Shown here piece after piece: positions 17,220 through 27,100 of a stretch of 64,000 bases of DNA (the stretch's first letter is position 1; every line of letters starts with the position of its first letter). Where the stretch lies: the NCBI GenBank assembly GCA_942492935.1, contig OW818654.1, positions 1,426,001-1,490,000 on the forward strand. The letters run 5' to 3'. Source of the DNA: JANJUO01 sp942492935 (GTDB lineage: Bacteria > Bacteroidota > Ignavibacteria > Kapaibacteriales > UBA2268). The notes below the pieces were generated by a model. That model did no database searches and had not been told where the DNA came from. It was given only the letters and a program-made list of their open reading frames with translations. The position numbers and the translations under genes are program-made.

Positions 17220-18428
17220 TTAAACCAAACCATATTCCGATAACTTTCTATACAGAGTTCTTTCAGATATACCTAATGAATTTGCAGCAAGTCGTCTATT
17301 ATTATCATATTTCTTGAGTGCTAATTCAATTAATCTTTTCTCAACAACTTCAATTCTCATATCTTCAAGGGATTCAATATAATTATCCACATTTTTGATT
17401 TCCTCAACTGTTTGAAATTGCTCCAAAGAATCAGTATTATCTCGAACTTTTTCCAAGACTCTATAAATTTCTCTGACTGCCATTTTCAAATCTGATAAAT
17501 CACTTTTTATTTCAAGGAGAGAACGGAAAATAAGACCAATTTCGTTGTTTTCGTTCATTGTTGGTTTTTGAATATTCATCAACGAACTTTCACGTGGTAA
17601 ATCAACTGAATGATAAGCTGGAAGTGCAGGTGGAATATATCTTCTAAGAATTTCCGGTGTAATTACTGCACCCTTTTCAAGAGTAATAATTGTATCAACC
17701 AGATTTTTTAATTCACGAATATTTCCTTGCCAAGGTAAACTTGTTAGAATATTCAATGCATCTGTTGAAATTCCTTTGTATTCCAAATTCAATTTATCAC
17801 AAATTTTATTTGCAAAAAAATCAACAAGTTCAGGAATATCTTTTATATGGTCTCTCAGAGGAGGAAGAATTATATGAACATTATTCAATCTGAAAAATAA
17901 ATCTCTTCTGAATTTTCCTTCTCTAACGTCATAATCAAGTTCTCTATTTGTAGCGGCAATCACTCTTACATCAACTTTTTTCACATCTGAAGAACCAAGT
18001 TTTGAATACTCACCTGATTCAAGTACTCTAAGTATTTTAACTTGAGTACCTAAGGGCATATCTCCAATTTCATCAAGAAAAATTGTTCCTTTGTGAGCAG
18101 ATTCAAAAAAACCAATTCTATTTTCCACCGCACCTGTGAATGCACCTTTTTCATGACCGAATAGTTCAGATTCAAGTAAAGTTTCAGGTATAGCACTACA
18201 ATTTACACTTACAAAAGGAAATTTTTTTCTTAAAGAAAGATGATGCACTGCATTGGCAAATACTTCTTTTCCAGTACCTGTTTCACCTGTGATGAGTATA
18301 GTAAGGTCTGTTGGTGCAGCTTGTAATAACTTTGCAACAGCAGTCATCATTGGTTCAGATGTACCGGCAATGCCAAATCTATTCTTTACACTATTAATTA
18401 TATGCTTATTTATTGAATCAATTTCCAT
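17220..18428 (-). CDS. Sigma-54-dependent transcriptional activator (no receiver domain)
   Basis: The frame can begin at 18461 (413 residues), but the ATG at 18428 overlapping the rhodanese stop is the likelier start (402 residues). Numbering from the longer frame, it contains Walker A GETGTGKE (59-66), GAFTGA loop (106-111) that contacts sigma-54, Walker B GTIFLDEIG (126-133), a linker, and a C-terminal Fis-type helix-turn-helix (NNRRLAANSLGISERTLYRKL). There is no N-terminal receiver, GAF or PAS domain, so its activity must be controlled by binding partners or by expression, as for PspF. It closes a long minus-strand gene run. Confidence 0.9.
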   Translation of the reverse strand: MEIDSINKHIINSVKNRFGIAGTSEPMMTAVAKLLQAAPTDLTILITGETGTGKEVFANAVHHLSLRKKFPFVSVNCSAIPETLLESELFGHEKGAFTGAVENRIGFFESAHKGTIFLDEIGDMPLGTQVKILRVLESGEYSKLGSSDVKKVDVRVIAATNRELDYDVREGKFRRDLFFRLNNVHIILPPLRDHIKDIPELVDFFANKICDKLNLEYKGISTDALNILTSLPWQGNIRELKNLVDTIITLEKGAVITPEILRRYIPPALPAYHSVDLPRESSLMNIQKPTMNENNEIGLIFRSLLEIKSDLSDLKMAVREIYRVLEKVRDNTDSLEQFQTVEEIKNVDNYIESLEDMRIEVVEKRLIELALKKYDNNRRLAANSLGISERTLYRKLSEYGLV

Positions 18429-19059
18429 TTTTCTTCGACCACTCTTCCCAACCACCGGCATACAAATAAATATTTTTATAGCCGAAATTCAAAATCATTT
18501 TAGCTAATTCATGACTACTATCACACTGACCGCCATCACAATATATTACAATTTTTTTATCATGTGGCAAATCAAATATTTTCGGCATAATCACAGCTTC
18601 ATCATCATAAGGAAAAATATTGATTGCATTTCCAATATGTGCTTTTTTATAATTTTCAGAACTTCTTGCATCAATTATAAAGAAACTATCGTCTTTCAAA
18701 ATTTTCAACATTTGATTATAGGTAACTGTTTTAGTTAAATTAATATGCTCTTTGCTATCATCTGTTGTTGAATTATTAGTAGCTAAATCATTATTAACTT
18801 TTTCTGTTTCTACTTTTTCTATTGGTTCTTGTTTATCAACTTTAAACTCTGGAAATTTTTCTTGTGTTTCATTATTTGTTGAATCTGTTTTATTTACAAT
18901 TAAATTCTCATCTCCAAATAACTCAGATTCTGAAATTTCTTCAATTTTAGTTTCTTTATAAATTAATGGCAATGGCTTTGAACGATAAAAATTAAATCCC
19001 AAAGCTAAAAGCACTGACATAGTTAAAATTAATAATATTTCAATATATAACTTTTTCAT
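18418..19059 (-). CDS. Membrane-anchored rhodanese-like protein
   Basis: 213 residues: an N-terminal membrane helix (about 5-24), a charged Glu/Thr/Asn-rich spacer, and a C-terminal rhodanese domain (about 112-213) with IIDARSSENYKKAHIGNAIN and the active-site loop CDGGQC (catalytic Cys174). Orientation rules suggest the domain is periplasmic. Such single-domain proteins carry or transfer sulfane sulfur, or sense redox state. The C-terminus overlaps the start of the sigma-54 activator by about 11 nt, implying translational coupling. Confidence 0.85.
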   Translation of the reverse strand: MKKLYIEILLILTMSVLLALGFNFYRSKPLPLIYKETKIEEISESELFGDENLIVNKTDSTNNETQEKFPEFKVDKQEPIEKVETEKVNNDLATNNSTTDDSKEHINLTKTVTYNQMLKILKDDSFFIIDARSSENYKKAHIGNAINIFPYDDEAVIMPKIFDLPHDKKIVIYCDGGQCDSSHELAKMILNFGYKNIYLYAGGWEEWSKKNGN

Positions 19060-19066
19060 ATAAATT

Positions 19067-19483
19067 TCAATTAAAATTGAGATGTTTCTTTAACAAATTA
19101 TACGCTGAATTAATTTCTTGTGATTTTTGTTGTGCTTCTTTTTGAATATCAATGTTTTCTTTAGTAACTAAATCAGGATGATACTCTTTCATCAACTTTT
19201 TATATGCAGTTTTAATTTGTTCAGTAGTTGAATTTGGGCTAACTTGCAGAACTTTAAATGCATTATTGACCTCATTATTATACTGTGGTGGTTTATAAGC
19301 ACTACCAGAATTGGAATAATTATTAGTATTATCCTTCTTACTATTTTGAGATTTATTCAAGTCATCAATGATTTTTTTTAATTCATCAGAATCATCGTTG
19401 ATAATTCTATTAGCATAATGAATATCATCATCGAAATCCTTTGCTTTCCAAATATCTTTAATTCGATTAAAAATCTGACCCAT
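19067..19483 (-). CDS. Short J-domain protein
   Basis: 138 residues with a C-terminal J domain (about 73-135): AFKVLQVSPNSTTEQIKTAY, the HPD triad at 102-104, and QEINSAYNLLKKHL. The N-terminal 70 residues are charged and Asn-rich without a known domain; no Gly/Phe or zinc region is present. J domains stimulate DnaK ATPase and recruit it to a specific client, so this is likely a specialised co-chaperone rather than DnaJ itself. It is one nt from the LOG-family gene and 7 nt from the rhodanese gene. Confidence 0.87.
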   Translation of the reverse strand: MGQIFNRIKDIWKAKDFDDDIHYANRIINDDSDELKKIIDDLNKSQNSKKDNTNNYSNSGSAYKPPQYNNEVNNAFKVLQVSPNSTTEQIKTAYKKLMKEYHPDLVTKENIDIQKEAQQKSQEINSAYNLLKKHLNFN

Positions 19484-19484
19484 A

Positions 19485-20039
19485 CTAATATTTACCGATT
19501 TTTTTTAAATGAGCAACGATTAATTTCACAGCCAATTCCCAATCATTAACACTCGAAACGAGGTCATAAGAATCAATTACAGTTTCAGAAAAGAATGCCA
19601 TATTTTGCTTTATTTCATGCCATTGCTCTCCAATGGCGATTATAGCTTTTTCACCTAATAATCCTTTTTCCTTCAACGCCCAAACTGCTGCAAATTCAAG
19701 CAATGTACCAGCGTTGCCAGGAAAAATTACATAAGAATCACCAAACTCAATCAATTTTTCAGTTCGTTCAAGATAAGTTTTTGTTTTGATTTCCTTTTTT
19801 ATGTATATGTTAGCTGATTTATTTTCGATTACTTCAGTTGTAACACCTATAATTGGAACATCATATTCTGATGCACCTTTCGAAATTGCATCCATTATAC
19901 CACCATATCCACCAGTGGCAACTCCAATATTCATTTTCCCTAAAGCATTCCCTAATTTATAGGCATTTTCATAATCGACTGTACTTGAATCGCAATTTCC
20001 ACAACCAAAAATTGTAATAATAGCCACAAAAAACCTCAC
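19485..20039 (-). CDS. LOG/TIGR00725-like nucleotide-binding protein
   Basis: 184 residues with a Rossmann-like start (ITIFGCGNC), GVATGGYGGIMDAISKGA (about 40-57) and PGNAGTLLEF (107-116). The last replaces the PGGxGTxxE of lysine-decarboxylase-like (LOG) phosphoribohydrolases, with Asn for the second Gly. The family includes cytokinin-nucleotide hydrolases and molybdenum-cofactor carriers. The substrate here is unknown, and the altered motif may affect catalysis. Confidence 0.8.
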   Translation of the reverse strand: MRFFVAIITIFGCGNCDSSTVDYENAYKLGNALGKMNIGVATGGYGGIMDAISKGASEYDVPIIGVTTEVIENKSANIYIKKEIKTKTYLERTEKLIEFGDSYVIFPGNAGTLLEFAAVWALKEKGLLGEKAIIAIGEQWHEIKQNMAFFSETVIDSYDLVSSVNDWELAVKLIVAHLKKIGKY

Positions 20040-20085
20040 AATTAATCAACAACGTTATAATTGACGAAAAAGAATGAGTTTTGAT

Positions 20086-22785
20086 TTATAATTTCATACC
20101 AATTGAAAAATAATAATTTGTTGCTCCCCAAACAATTGCAGTTGGCTCATTTAGAAAATAATATGATTTGCCAACACCGAATTTTGCTGGTCCAACGGGT
20201 GTGTCAAATGATAATTTAAGCCCCAAGCCATGCTTAAAAGTGGAAAACTTAATATTTTCGGGTAATTCCCATGTAGAACCAAGATTATAAATTATAGATA
20301 TATATGTATCGAACAAAAATCCATAAATAAATTTTCTTCTTAGTTCTAACATACCTGATATTAATTGTCTTCCTCTATATTCATCTTCCCTAAGTCCAAT
20401 AAAATTATCTTCACCACCCATTGAGAAAAACTCCATTGGGGGTAGAGTTCTATCTGCAACTCCAAATCTAATACCTCTTATCAAAGTATAATTACTAAAA
20501 GAATAATTCAATTTATATCCAAATTCCGCTTTTGAAAAACTAACTGAACCTCCAAGATTTAAGAGGTTAGTTTCAAGATTTAACAGAATAGTTCTACCTT
20601 CAGTTGCAAATTCAGATTCATTTTCATTATCCCATTTTGCTGACAAACTAACAGTATTTATTTTATAAAATTCAGGTGGAATAGAATCCATTTGAAAACT
20701 TCTTTGCATTTCATATCTTAAATCAATTCCAATTCTACCACTTCTTTCAATTTGTGAACCAAATCCAACTTTTACGCCATAACTTTGTTCTGTCAAATTT
20801 CTTTTTCTACTATTTTCATATTTTGTAATGTCATTATTAATTAATCTTGTATATTGGAATGCATCTCTATTCTTGTAAAAACCTTCAATATAAGTTGTAA
20901 CATCAGTATTATAAATTCTGGAATTTTCATACCTCATAGCAGCATATTGATTAAACTCACCACCAGAAATCAAGGTAGAAATTCTTGCACCTGTTTCAAA
21001 TAAATTATCCTGAATCAAATCAACACCAAATTGTGAATTTCTTTCATTGTCAATTCTTGCACCAATTTTGATAAATTGAGAACCTAATTCTTCAGTTTCA
21101 ATAATAATATCAGCGGTTCCATCTGGATTTTTTGATGGGGTAATTTGAACATATCTAAACAAATCAGTAGCAATTAAATTATGCCATGAATTAATTATTT
21201 TATCTGCATTGACCGGTTCACCCTCGGCAAATAGAATATCTCTTTTAATAAGCATTGGATTAGTATTATCACGTGACTTAACAATAATTTTTCTGATAGT
21301 TCTCTCATTAAAAGAAAATATTATATTTCTGTCCAAAATTTGAAATGAAGAAATATCAGCAAGGGATAACCCTTCATTCCTTGTAAGTTTCAAAGCATAT
21401 TCATAAATTTCTTTTTCGATGTTTTTACTTAAAGATTGGTATTGATATTTTCTATTCAGTTCAATTTCAATCAATCTAAAAAAATTATTCTCATTAGTAA
21501 TTCTAATATTTAATAATTTTTTGTAATCCTGAGCTTTAATACTAATTTTTATTGATTCTCTTACAACAACAATATTAATTTTCTGATATTTATTGTCTTG
21601 CATAAATTCATAAATCAAATTAAAAAGTGATTGAATTTTGTAATCGCTTAAATTTGAATTATTATTTGTAAGAGAATTGATTTTATGAAAATCCGTTTCA
21701 TCAAATCCTTCAAAAGAAAAATTATATATTCCCAAATCACCAATTTCATTTCTAATTCTTTCAAAATACTGTTTATTGAAATTATAATTGGCAATTGAAT
21801 CAATTTTATTTTTTATTGAATAAATTAGATTTTGAGCCGATTTTACGCCTTCATTAATAAGAAATTTTATATTAGAAAAATCAGTATTTTTATGATTTTC
21901 AATTTTTGGAATAATTTCAAAATCAACTAAACTTCTTGATTGATTGCTAAGTTCAGCCATCGCAATTGAAACTACTTGGTCAGCAATATTCCAAGGATTA
22001 TTTAATTGTTCTACTTCAAGCAATGGGGAAGTAGTATTAACTGCAATTATTAAATCAGGATTGAAACTCTTAGCAGCAGTTACTGGTATATTTCCAATTA
22101 TACCTCCATCAACCAGCAACATATTATCAATTTTGACTGGAGTAAATCTTAAAGGAATAGTTGCAGATGCTCTAATTGCAGATACAATATTTCCTTTATT
22201 TAAACTTACTGTTTTACCAGTAATTAATTCAGTTGCAACCGCTCTAAATGGATATTTTAGACTATCAAAATTACTATTAGTTTGATAAATCGAATTCCAA
22301 AATAATTTTTGCAAAAAGGATTCAAACTTTGCTCCAAGAGAAATGGCTTCAGGAACAACAAAATTAAAATTTTTGAATCTAAGATTTAATAAACTACGGT
22401 CAGAAATGATTTTTTGGTCTAAAAATAATTCATTCCTTGCTTGATTATTACTCAAATTCATAGTTTGCTGCCAATCTGTACTATTCATTATTGTATCGAG
22501 TTCTTCGGCAGTATATCCAACAGAATACAAACCACCAACAATTGAGCCAATACTTGTTCCAATAATATAATTTATGGTAATATTATTTCTCTCGAACTCT
22601 TTCAAAACCCCAATTTGCGATATTCCTCTTGCTCCTCCACCAGATAACACTAAAGCAACTTTAGGTATCAAACTATCTACATTAGAAATTACATATTCTT
22701 TATTTGTTAAATTATCATTACCTAAAACTAATGAAAAGTTTAACATCATAATGAAGATAATGAATATGATAGTTTGAATTTTCAA
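20086..22785 (-). CDS. Patatin-like phospholipase with POTRA-like and BamA-type barrel domains
   Basis: 899 residues. A signal peptide (about 1-22) is followed by a patatin domain (about 43-250) with oxyanion loop SGGGARG, nucleophile elbow GTSIGS (Ser78) and DGG (Asp226). The middle region has POTRA-like repeats, and the last 330 residues are a surface-antigen/D15 beta-barrel (FSMGGEDNFIGLREDEYRGR is the conserved lid/barrel region). This is the layout of PlpD-type (type Vd) proteins, which anchor a lipase at the outer membrane. FCB bacteria have many homologues where the patatin domain is periplasmic or surface-exposed; the location is not decided by sequence. Confidence 0.9.
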   Translation of the reverse strand: MKIQTIIFIIFIMMLNFSLVLGNDNLTNKEYVISNVDSLIPKVALVLSGGGARGISQIGVLKEFERNNITINYIIGTSIGSIVGGLYSVGYTAEELDTIMNSTDWQQTMNLSNNQARNELFLDQKIISDRSLLNLRFKNFNFVVPEAISLGAKFESFLQKLFWNSIYQTNSNFDSLKYPFRAVATELITGKTVSLNKGNIVSAIRASATIPLRFTPVKIDNMLLVDGGIIGNIPVTAAKSFNPDLIIAVNTTSPLLEVEQLNNPWNIADQVVSIAMAELSNQSRSLVDFEIIPKIENHKNTDFSNIKFLINEGVKSAQNLIYSIKNKIDSIANYNFNKQYFERIRNEIGDLGIYNFSFEGFDETDFHKINSLTNNNSNLSDYKIQSLFNLIYEFMQDNKYQKINIVVVRESIKISIKAQDYKKLLNIRITNENNFFRLIEIELNRKYQYQSLSKNIEKEIYEYALKLTRNEGLSLADISSFQILDRNIIFSFNERTIRKIIVKSRDNTNPMLIKRDILFAEGEPVNADKIINSWHNLIATDLFRYVQITPSKNPDGTADIIIETEELGSQFIKIGARIDNERNSQFGVDLIQDNLFETGARISTLISGGEFNQYAAMRYENSRIYNTDVTTYIEGFYKNRDAFQYTRLINNDITKYENSRKRNLTEQSYGVKVGFGSQIERSGRIGIDLRYEMQRSFQMDSIPPEFYKINTVSLSAKWDNENESEFATEGRTILLNLETNLLNLGGSVSFSKAEFGYKLNYSFSNYTLIRGIRFGVADRTLPPMEFFSMGGEDNFIGLREDEYRGRQLISGMLELRRKFIYGFLFDTYISIIYNLGSTWELPENIKFSTFKHGLGLKLSFDTPVGPAKFGVGKSYYFLNEPTAIVWGATNYYFSIGMKL

Positions 22786-22798
22786 TATTATTTAATTT

Positions 22799-23080
22799 TT
22801 AATAAATAAAAAAATCATTAAATTCACCAGTAAATTCAAATTCTGTATATAAACAATAACTCACAGATGCTCTTGAAGGACCCTTTTCTAATAATTTGTG
22901 CAATTGTTCAACAGCATCTTTGTTACCTTCAGCAACAACTTCAACTGACCCGTCAAAGAGATTTTTAGCATATCCGTTGATATTCAAAATATGGGCATTT
23001 TTCAATACAAAATACCTATATCCAACTCCTTGAACTAATCCTTTTACAATAAATCTATATTTTACTTTTTTTTCATCCAT
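22799..23080 (-). CDS. acyP: Acylphosphatase
   Basis: 93 residues, the usual size, with the family signature GLVQGVGYRYFV containing the catalytic Arg (Arg22) and the catalytic Asn40 in GYAKNLFDGSVEV. It hydrolyses carboxyl-phosphate bonds such as acetyl phosphate. It is located between purM (11 nt upstream) and the patatin gene (13 nt downstream) on one transcript. Confidence 0.93.
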   Translation of the reverse strand: MDEKKVKYRFIVKGLVQGVGYRYFVLKNAHILNINGYAKNLFDGSVEVVAEGNKDAVEQLHKLLEKGPSRASVSYCLYTEFEFTGEFNDFFIY

Positions 23081-23091
23081 AGGGAAACCAA

Positions 23092-24081
23092 TTATTCAAT
23101 ATTTCCGATAATAACAGGATTTCTATCCAAACAACGTTTGAATACTTCATCAGCATTACTTTTTTCAACCACCAATATCATACCTATACCAAGATTGAAT
23201 GCTGCACGCATTTCATCTTCAGATACGTTTCCAGTTTTTTGAATCAAATCAAAAATAGGTAATCTATTCCAGCTATTCCATGCTATGTTTAATTGAGTAT
23301 TCTCTGGAAGTATTCTTTTAGTGTTACCAACAATACCACCGCCAGTAATATGCGAAATACCTGTTAATAATTCATCTTCAACAAGTTGTGCAACAGTATT
23401 TAAATATGATGTATGTACTTTTAATAAACTTTCTGCGATTGAACAACCAAGTTCTTCTACAAAGTCTTCATATTTATATTTTGATAACAAAACAGTTCTT
23501 GCTAATGAGTAACCATTTGTATGCAAACCACTTGAAGGTAATCCAATTAAAACATCGCCTTTTTGAATTTTTTTGCCATTGACAATCTTTCTTTTATCAA
23601 CTACTCCAACGATAGTGCCACTTACATCATATTCACCATCAGAATAAAGAGAAGGCATTTCTGCAGTTTCGCCACCTATTAATGCTGTTCCATTTTCAAG
23701 ACAACCAGCGACAAAACCACTTATCACTTGTTCGGCAACATCTGGATTTAATTTTCCAGTTGCAAAATAATCAAGAAAAAATAATGGTTTAGCACCACAT
23801 GCAAGAATGTCATCAACGCAATGATTAACTAAGCAATTCCCAATTGTATTGTGAATACCTGTATGAAATGCAATTTTTAATTTTGTTCCAACTCCATCAG
23901 TACTTGCTACAAGTATTGGATGCTCATAACCTTCAAATATACCATCATAAAAGCCACCAAATAATCCAATATCAGAAAGTACTTTACTACTATGTGTTGA
24001 ACGAACTAATGGTTTAATTCTATCCACAGTTTCTTCGCCAGCGGCAATGTCAACACCAGAATCCTTATAAGTAAAACTCAT
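23092..24081 (-). CDS. purM: Phosphoribosylformylglycinamidine cyclo-ligase
   Basis: 329 residues of the AIR synthase family: SFTYKDSGVDIAAGEETVDRI at the start, DGVGTKLKIA, MVNH-like CLVNHCVDDILACGAKP, GGETAEMPSLY, GLPSSGLHTNGYSLAR and ISHITGGGIVGNTKRILP. It catalyses the fifth step of purine synthesis, closing the imidazole ring of AIR. Other pur genes are not adjacent. It is 11 nt ahead of acyP and about 30 nt behind the large activase-like gene. Confidence 0.96.
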   Translation of the reverse strand: MSFTYKDSGVDIAAGEETVDRIKPLVRSTHSSKVLSDIGLFGGFYDGIFEGYEHPILVASTDGVGTKLKIAFHTGIHNTIGNCLVNHCVDDILACGAKPLFFLDYFATGKLNPDVAEQVISGFVAGCLENGTALIGGETAEMPSLYSDGEYDVSGTIVGVVDKRKIVNGKKIQKGDVLIGLPSSGLHTNGYSLARTVLLSKYKYEDFVEELGCSIAESLLKVHTSYLNTVAQLVEDELLTGISHITGGGIVGNTKRILPENTQLNIAWNSWNRLPIFDLIQKTGNVSEDEMRAAFNLGIGMILVVEKSNADEVFKRCLDRNPVIIGNIE

Positions 24082-24110
24082 TTTATCACCATTTCTATTT
24101 TATAATAATA

Positions 24111-27100
24111 TTAATTACCATTTTTTGAAAATCCATTTTTTGAAAGTTTCATTAATTGAGCAGTTCTTTCTGCTTGTAAAGCAAAAGTTTCTAATTTTGC
24201 TTCAATCACTTGTGGAAACGTATTTCCATCAACTTCAATTGTAAGAAATGGAATATTCATATTTCCATTAAATACTTCTGAAAGTTTATATTTGCTATCT
24301 TGTTTTTGTTTTAATTCAATTTTGTGTTTTACGGTCATCTCACCTGCACCAACTGCTTCAGTAAATCGAGTAGGCATACAGCCGAATGGACCAAGATTAA
24401 TTATTCCAGCATATCTTTCAAGTGATTCACTTAATGCTGTACCCAATACCAGACCGGGTTCCCCTTTGAAATCAAGTGGTAAAATATGTTTGCTATGTTC
24501 GAGAGTATGCTTAATATTAGTTAGTTCATATTCGTAATAACCTGATTTAGCAAGTATTTTCTTAATTTTTCTCTCTGCTTTTCTCATAAACATATATCTA
24601 ATTTCTTGTTCTATCTTCTTTTTGAAAGATTTATCTGGTTCGAGTAAATCAATTTTAATTAAATAATCAACATATTGAATCCATTCATTAATATGTGCAG
24701 TTTTTACGACAAAACCTTTTTTCGCAAAAACTTTATTTAGCCATTTATGAGAAAAACCATCACGTCTAACATAAATTTCACCAAGTAAAGCAATGTATTT
24801 TGACTTTTCAATTGGAGTATCGCTTGGAATATTATTTTTTAGATTTATTGAAAATTCTTCAAGATATTTATAGAATTTATTAGGATTATCAATAAATTTC
24901 TTTGTTAGAATATCAATTTCTTTATTGAAATATTCTATTCCATCGATATGATTTTTTGAATTTGCAAGAATTGCACTTCTTACATCATCTAATACATCAC
25001 TTGCTATTATTGATTGAATACCTCGCATAGCAAAGTCGGAACCAAATCCTGCAAAACCATCTTCATTCATCAAAACCATTTGAGCTACATTATTTAGCTT
25101 TTTTTGTTTGATTACATTTCTGATGAATACTGGATACTGTCCTAATCTACAATTTCCTGCACCTTGAACAATAAAGAATGCAATATATGATTTACCATCC
25201 CATTGTTTCTCAATGTATTCAAGCAATGCACCAGATAACAAAATCAACGGCAAACACTCCTTTCCACTAGCGTAAGCCCTTCCAAATTTCAGTGTTTCTC
25301 CAGTAGAAACAGGTAGTGCATCAGCTTTAAATCCAAGAGAACGAAGAGCAGCTGCAAAAAATTTCGCTCCTAAATCACCCATCGAAGGAATCAATATCTG
25401 AACTCTTTTATCATTCATTTCAATTCTTTCGCCTTCGGAAGTTACAAAATAGTTTTTTCCGTTTTGCGAAATAATTTCAGCAGCATTAAAATCACTAAAA
25501 TCAGGGTCAGAAATTGAATCTTTCAAATGCAAATAATTCTTAATAATATCAACTGCGGCATCAATTCTTGTATTGATACCAGCATCAGCTGTATGACTGT
25601 CTAATTCAAGTGTAAGTGAAGGTTTAGTTCCCATTATACTGCGAAATGTAGTTAATATCATTGAATCAGGTCCGCAAGAGAAATTTGAAATGAAAGTAGC
25701 AAATAATTGCGGATGTTCCTTAATGATTTTTGATACTTTAAGAATTTTTTTTCCGCCTTCCCAATACATAAAATCATCAATACCTTCATTTCGAAAATCA
25801 AATATATCATAAGGAAATACATAAATTCCACGTGAAGCAAATTTTTGTGGAATTCCTTTATTTGCAACATCTGTGAATGAATTATATGGGCGACCAACAA
25901 CAACTATTGCAAATTCATCAGGATTTTCTTTCAATAATTCAAACGCTTCATCACCAAGTTGATATAAAGATTTTTGATAATCATTTTGCATTTTCAGTGC
26001 ATATCTAAATGCTTCAATTGCTTTATTTTTATCTTTCACACCCATTTGTGAAGCAACTTCAATGAATTTTTGTTCTTCCGTATGCCATCCATTTGCAAAA
26101 TTAAGTTGAGGGGCGATCCATTTGCCAGTAAAATCAAAATCTTTATAAGATTGCTTCAAATAAAATGGTTCACCACTAACAAATACACAAGTACAATTGA
26201 AATCTAACCTTTGAATTTCATCTTCCTTAGCATCAACATACATTTCTAAAATAAATGGTACAAAAAAGTAATCAGGTTTTTTCTGTATCAAATTATGAAA
26301 CATACCAAGCGATAATTGTGCGGGAAAACACATAGAACTTGTCTCTCTATCCATCCCCTCATCATCAGGATTTTCAGGTAATACTACTTTGAATCCTAAT
26401 TTAGAAAAGAAATTATAATAAAGTGGATAAATTGTATGTGTATGGAATGACGCATTTATTCCAACCATAGGAGCATTTTCTGATAATTCATATTTTGGTG
26501 CAAATTCATTAAAAGTAAGAAAATGTCTTCTTTTAACAAAATCATACTTATCTGTTGGAAAAGAATTTTGATTTTTTAAATTATAATATTTATTGCAAGC
26601 ACCACCGAAAGTGAATTTCTTATTTTCTATTTCAATAATATTAATGGAGCATTTTCTGTCACATTCTTCTTTTCCACCAAGACAAATAAATGGCTTTTTG
26701 TATGTTACTTCTCTATTTGCAAGTGTTTTCAAATCAAAATCATTTTCTTCAATCATACCTGATTGCAACATTTCGATAACTCTTAAAGCTACGCCATAAG
26801 CACCCATTAATCCGGGTTCTGGAGGAACGATAATATCAATGCCTGTCAATGCCGCCATTGCAATTGGAATAGCTTTATTATAGCAAACTCCTCCTTGCAT
26901 AAAAATCTTTTTACCGACAGTTCTATTGCCTTTAACACGATTTACGTAATTCATACAAATTGAATAAACCAGACCAGCAGTTATATCTTCTTTACTCAAA
27001 TTTTCCTGTAATGCAGTTTTAATATCCGAACCAATAAAAGCTGCACATTGGTCGCTAAAATTAGGAGGATTTTTTGCTTGCATAGCAATATTTTCAATAT

